DNA of 64,000 nucleotides. It comes from Klebsiella oxytoca NBRC 105695 (GTDB taxonomy: Bacteria; Pseudomonadota; Gammaproteobacteria; Enterobacterales; Enterobacteriaceae). Positions 60,766 through 64,000 of the stretch are shown one piece after another. Numbering within the stretch: position 1 is the first letter of the stretch; each line of letters starts with the position of its first letter. The translations under genes were made by a program, and so were the position numbers. The notes below the pieces were generated by a model. The model had not been told where the DNA came from. It did no database searches and saw only the letters and a program-made list of their open reading frames with translations. The stretch is from assembly GCF_001598695.1 (NCBI RefSeq), contig NZ_BCZK01000015.1, positions 62,001 through 126,000 of the forward strand, read 5' to 3'.

Positions 60766-61938
60766 TTATCCGGCGTTGGCCTGGATGATGTCGTTTATCA
60801 GCTTATTGACCGGCTCAAGGCCGATTTCACGGGCATTGCTTTCGTAAACCGGAGCGCTACGTACCTGGCTTGCCAGCATCTCGCCGCCGCGGTCGGTGGT
60901 GTTCACTTCAACCAGCGTCGAAAGGCCGATGCGCAGCGGGTGCTCTGCCAGCTGTTTTTCATCCAGCTCGATACGTACCGGCAGGCGCTGAACCACTTTG
61001 ATCCAGTTGCCGGTAGCGTTCTGCGCAGGCAGCAGCGAGAAGGCGCTCCCGGTCCCCATATCGAGACCGACGACTTTACCGGTGTATTTCACATCATCAC
61101 CATAAATGTCGCTGATCACGGTGGCAGGCTGACCAATACGCATGTGCGCCAGCTGCGTTTCTTTGAAGTTGGCGTCAATCCACAGGTTGGTCGCCGGAAC
61201 GACGGCCATCAGCGGGGTAGTGGTGGTGATTTGCGCGCCGGGCTGAACGGAACGGCGAGAAACGTAGCCGCTAATTGGGCTGACGATCTTCGTCCGCTGC
61301 AGGGCCAGCCAGGCGTTACGCACTTCGGTGGCCGCTTGCAGGACCGCAGGCTGTTGTTCCAGCTTCGTGCCCAGAACGATCGCCTGGTTGGCGTTGTATT
61401 GCTGAATCGCCACGTCCAGTTCGGCCTGCGCGCTGGCAACCGTGTCGCGCGCATGCTGCAGCTCTTCGCGGCCAATCAGGTTGGCCGCGCCCAGCGGAAT
61501 ACGACGGTTAAGGTCGGTTTGCGCCTGGGAAAGCGCGGTTTTTTTCACTTCGATGCTGGCCTGCAGCTGCTTGCTGTTGATCATCTGCTGGCGCGTTTGA
61601 CGTACGCTGGCGGCCAGCTGGGTTTGCGCTTTTTCAAATGCCTGCTGGGCGTCGGTCTGGTCGAGGGTGACCAGCGGATCGCCTTTTTGCACGTAGTCGG
61701 TGTTGTCGGCCCAGACTTTCGTCACGCTGCCGGACACCTGGGCCATAATCTGTACCTGATTCCCTGCCACGTACGCGTCGTCGGTCTCTTCGTAGTGACG
61801 CAGTACCAAAAACCAATAAATCCCGTATGCCACGGCAACAATAATAAAGAGCAAGGTCAGCAGCAGGAGGGCGCCTTTACGCTTCCCTTTTTTGCTGCCC
61901 GGTTGCTGCGGGGTTTGGCTCTCCGCATTTGCGCTCAT
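60766..61938 (-). CDS. emrA: Multidrug efflux membrane-fusion protein EmrA
   Basis: Membrane-fusion partner of EmrB (390 aa from ATG 61938, MSANAESQTPQQPG; an upstream ATG at 61950 is less likely). One N-terminal membrane helix (about 26-45) precedes a periplasmic barrel-sandwich with coiled-coil hairpin. It is 15 bp from emrB. Confidence 0.96.
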   Translation of the reverse strand: MSANAESQTPQQPGSKKGKRKGALLLLTLLFIIVAVAYGIYWFLVLRHYEETDDAYVAGNQVQIMAQVSGSVTKVWADNTDYVQKGDPLVTLDQTDAQQAFEKAQTQLAASVRQTRQQMINSKQLQASIEVKKTALSQAQTDLNRRIPLGAANLIGREELQHARDTVASAQAELDVAIQQYNANQAIVLGTKLEQQPAVLQAATEVRNAWLALQRTKIVSPISGYVSRRSVQPGAQITTTTPLMAVVPATNLWIDANFKETQLAHMRIGQPATVISDIYGDDVKYTGKVVGLDMGTGSAFSLLPAQNATGNWIKVVQRLPVRIELDEKQLAEHPLRIGLSTLVEVNTTDRGGEMLASQVRSAPVYESNAREIGLEPVNKLINDIIQANAG

Positions 61939-62071
61939 GTTATTCTCCACGATCTTATTATTTCACATCGGCTGAGCCGACCTGTTTATCAGAAAGGCCA
62001 GCAGAAAGATCTGCTGGCCTGTCCGTTTTCCTTGTCAATCCAGAAAAATTGGTGAGCGGTTGGTTCCGCGC

Positions 62072-62602
62072 TTAGCGCAGAGACTCCGCAAGCACGCCAT
62101 CCTCTTCCATTTGGTCAAGGCGACCAAGCAGCTTACGGGTGATGTGCTCAAGCTGATCCTTTTCGCTGGTGCTTAAAGAGGACCAGAGCTGATGCAGGCA
62201 GTTGTGCTGCGGCGGTAAGACTTCGCGCAGGAACTGATGCCCTTTTTCGGTAAGCTGTAGATGCAGGCAGCGACGATCGTTATCGCTTTCGCGGCGCTCG
62301 ATCCAGCCGCGTTTTTCCAGCTCGTCGGCAATGCGCGTGGCGTTGGTTCGCGAAGAGCCCAGCGCGCAGCTCAGCTCGGAAGGCTGAATGCTGTGGTTTT
62401 CCTGAGACTCAAGCGTGATCAGCGCCATAAACAATGTCTCGTTAATCCCTTGCGCTTTCAGCATCTTGTTACGGTTTTCCAGCAGTTTTCCCTGCATATG
62501 CATGCAAAGACGAGTAAGCAGAATTTCCTGAAAAGGGAAGTCTTCGTGACGGCTGGCGCGGAACTTGAGCATTTGCTCAATGGGAGTAAACGAACTATCC
62601 AT
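62072..62602 (-). CDS. mprA: MarR-family repressor MprA (EmrR)
   Basis: Repressor of emrAB (176 aa, same length as in E. coli). The winged helix covers about 70-115 ([36 protein letters not shown]). It binds hydrophobic drugs, which relieves repression. First gene of mprA-emrAB. Confidence 0.96.
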   Translation of the reverse strand: MDSSFTPIEQMLKFRASRHEDFPFQEILLTRLCMHMQGKLLENRNKMLKAQGINETLFMALITLESQENHSIQPSELSCALGSSRTNATRIADELEKRGWIERRESDNDRRCLHLQLTEKGHQFLREVLPPQHNCLHQLWSSLSTSEKDQLEHITRKLLGRLDQMEEDGVLAESLR

Positions 62603-62693
62603 TTTGGTTATGACCTCATTAATTACAGCCGATATAATAACTATTGTGACAAATAAATCAAATCAATTATTGACAAAAACTTATACTTTAAGC

Positions 62694-63029
62694 TTATAGC
62701 CATACGCTGATTTTCCAGACAACACCGTAGGTTAGCGCGCTCAAAAGCGTAGGCGTAATTATGCTGCGTGTTTTCCAAAACGCCAGGCCCAACGCGGCGA
62801 AGCCTGCTAATGTGGGCAGCAGGCGGCGGGCGTCATGGAGGATTTCCGGCACGCTGGAGACAACCAGCAGCGCGCAAATGGAGGCGATGCCGATGGTATC
62901 GAGCAGGACGCTGACCGGGCCGCGGCGAGTCGGACGCACGTTTCCGGCGCGCAGGCGCAGCGGCAGATAGCGAAAGAGATAGTTCACGCAGCCGACCACG
63001 ACGCCGAGAATGAAGACATCACTGTTCAT
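62694..63029 (-). CDS. ygaH: Branched-chain amino-acid exporter small subunit YgaH
   Basis: AzlD-family membrane protein (111 aa) that pairs with YgaZ to export L-valine. Three or four hydrophobic helices. It overlaps ygaZ by 11 bp. Confidence 0.93.
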   Translation of the reverse strand: MNSDVFILGVVVGCVNYLFRYLPLRLRAGNVRPTRRGPVSVLLDTIGIASICALLVVSSVPEILHDARRLLPTLAGFAALGLAFWKTRSIITPTLLSALTYGVVWKISVWL

Positions 63030-63765
63030 CGGGCATCCCCTGAATGCTGGCCTGCACCAGAGCAGTCAGGCAGCCGCAGACAATCCCGGCAAGGATCGCC
63101 GCGGGTATGGAAAACAGAATCATGCCAGCCAGCGCGCCTGCCAGCGCGGCGGTAACGCTCAGCGACTGCTTGCGCTGGAATGAGGCGAGTAAAAAGCTCA
63201 TAAACAGCGCCGGCAGCATAAAGCCCAGCGCCGCTTCCACTGCCGGAAAGTTAGTCAGCAGGCCGCTGCCCGAATAAGCGCCGATCAGCGTGCCGAAGAC
63301 CCATGAAGCCCAGGACATAAAAGCGATGCCGGTCATCCAGTTATCGCTCCAGCGTCGATTGTCGCGGACCAGCTTAGCGGTGGCAGCGGCAAAAACTTCA
63401 TCGGTCAGGCCGAATGCCCAGAGTGCGGTTTTTTTCTTGCTCATCGCGCGCTGAATGCGGCTGCGCAGGGACGGGCCGTACAGCACATGGCGAACGTCCA
63501 TCGCCATGACGGTGAGCGCGGCGACCCATAGCGAGCTTCCTGCGGCCAGCATGGCGGTGATCACGAACTGGCTGGCGCCGGCGTAAATAATGCAGGAGAA
63601 GAACAGGCTTTCCAGCGGAGTAAAGCCAAGCTTAGTGGCGTTGAGACCGAAGGCGAAGGCGACGGGAATATAGCTGATGACGATCGGCAGGCTGTCCTTA
63701 ATGCCTTCAGCCAGCGTCGCCTCGTCAGCGGGGGGAGTGTGCATCAATGCGTCAGGGTTTTCCAT
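63019..63765 (-). CDS. ygaZ: Branched-chain amino-acid exporter large subunit YgaZ
   Basis: AzlC-family membrane protein (248 aa). Typical motif [33 protein letters not shown] is seen in part near the N-terminus. With YgaH it exports L-valine. No gene is seen in 63766-64000. Confidence 0.94.
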   Translation of the reverse strand: MENPDALMHTPPADEATLAEGIKDSLPIVISYIPVAFAFGLNATKLGFTPLESLFFSCIIYAGASQFVITAMLAAGSSLWVAALTVMAMDVRHVLYGPSLRSRIQRAMSKKKTALWAFGLTDEVFAAATAKLVRDNRRWSDNWMTGIAFMSWASWVFGTLIGAYSGSGLLTNFPAVEAALGFMLPALFMSFLLASFQRKQSLSVTAALAGALAGMILFSIPAAILAGIVCGCLTALVQASIQGMPDEQ

Positions 63766-63942
63766 AGGAGTTGCTTATTAATAACTCACGTGAAAATCAC
63801 ATGATTAATCAGGTGGATTTACCTTAGCAGAGAGCGGCGCGGCTTAACAGTAACGAAAACGTTGATGGCTAAAGTTATGCAGTTTATTTGCATATCAATC
63901 CATCATTTAGAACAGGAGATGTCGTGTTGTGCAGGAGGCCGT

Positions 63943-63976
63943 CTTCCCCGGGGGCGACGCAAAGCGCCTTGCCCGT
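63943..63976. repeat. Probable REP-like palindrome
   Basis: CCCCGGGGGCGACGCAAAGC and the following CGCCTTGCCCG resemble the REP units elsewhere in the window, but the match is partial and the window ends nearby. Confidence 0.4.
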
Positions 63977-64000
63977 ATATGGACACCTCCCGTTATGCAA

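Noticed and set aside
60739-62055. 438-aa plus-strand ORF opposite emrA
   Set aside because: Shadow of emrA on the other strand; the translation lacks recognisable domains.

Overview
The window looks like the chromosome of a Klebsiella/Raoultella-type enterobacterium. The evidence is the gene order fhlA-hypEDCBA-hycABCDEFGHI-ascBFG-hydN-hypF-norWV-norR-gutQ-srlRMDBEA-mltB-pncC-recA-recX-alaS-csrA-tRNAs-yqaBA-gshA-luxS-emrBA-mprA-ygaHZ. This follows the E. coli backbone with several insertions. The sequence is GC-rich, and Klebsiella-like REP/BIME palindromes sit in many gene gaps. I see no phage, plasmid, IS or CRISPR.

Region 1 (1-9.4 kb) is an accessory sugar locus beside fhlA. It holds two cellobiose-type PTS IIC genes, one IIB, a LamB-like porin, a secreted multidomain GH5-type glycanase, a GH1 phospho-glycosidase and a secreted esterase. 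I read it as uptake and degradation of an (acetylated) beta-glucan or glucomannan-like polymer. Two promoter regions share an identical 26-bp block containing a LacI-type palindrome, and each also has a CRP-like site. The cognate repressor and a IIA are not in the window.

Region 2 (9.5-32 kb) is the formate hydrogenlyase regulon. It contains the activator fhlA, the maturation genes hypABCDE, the hydrogenase-3 operon hycA-I, and, beyond an ascGFB beta-glucoside locus, hydN-hypF followed directly by a NixA/HoxN-type nickel permease. Sigma-54 promoters and paired inverted repeats that look like FhlA sites lie before hypA, hycA and hydN, with another repeat between hycA and hycB.

Region 3 (32-41.5 kb) holds the nitric-oxide detoxification genes norVW with divergent norR (three GT-N7-AC NorR sites) and the glucitol operon srlAEBDMR-gutQ.

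Region 4 (41.6-53.2 kb) starts with mltB. A Zur-box-like operator then precedes a metal ABC transporter, which is led by an overlapping 34-codon hydrophobic ORF. Next come pncC, recA (SOS box), recX, alaS and csrA. The region ends with one tRNA-Ser and four tRNA-Arg genes in a 269-271-bp tandem array, whose spacers each carry a structured element copying the tRNA 3' end, followed by a small BON lipoprotein gene.

Region 5 (53.3-64 kb) holds yqaB-yqaA, gshA, the sRNA gene micA with a sigma-E-type promoter, and luxS. A convergent AraC-regulator/leuA-type-2 pair follows, with a 21-bp-spaced direct repeat upstream of leuA. The region closes with emrAB-mprA and ygaZH.
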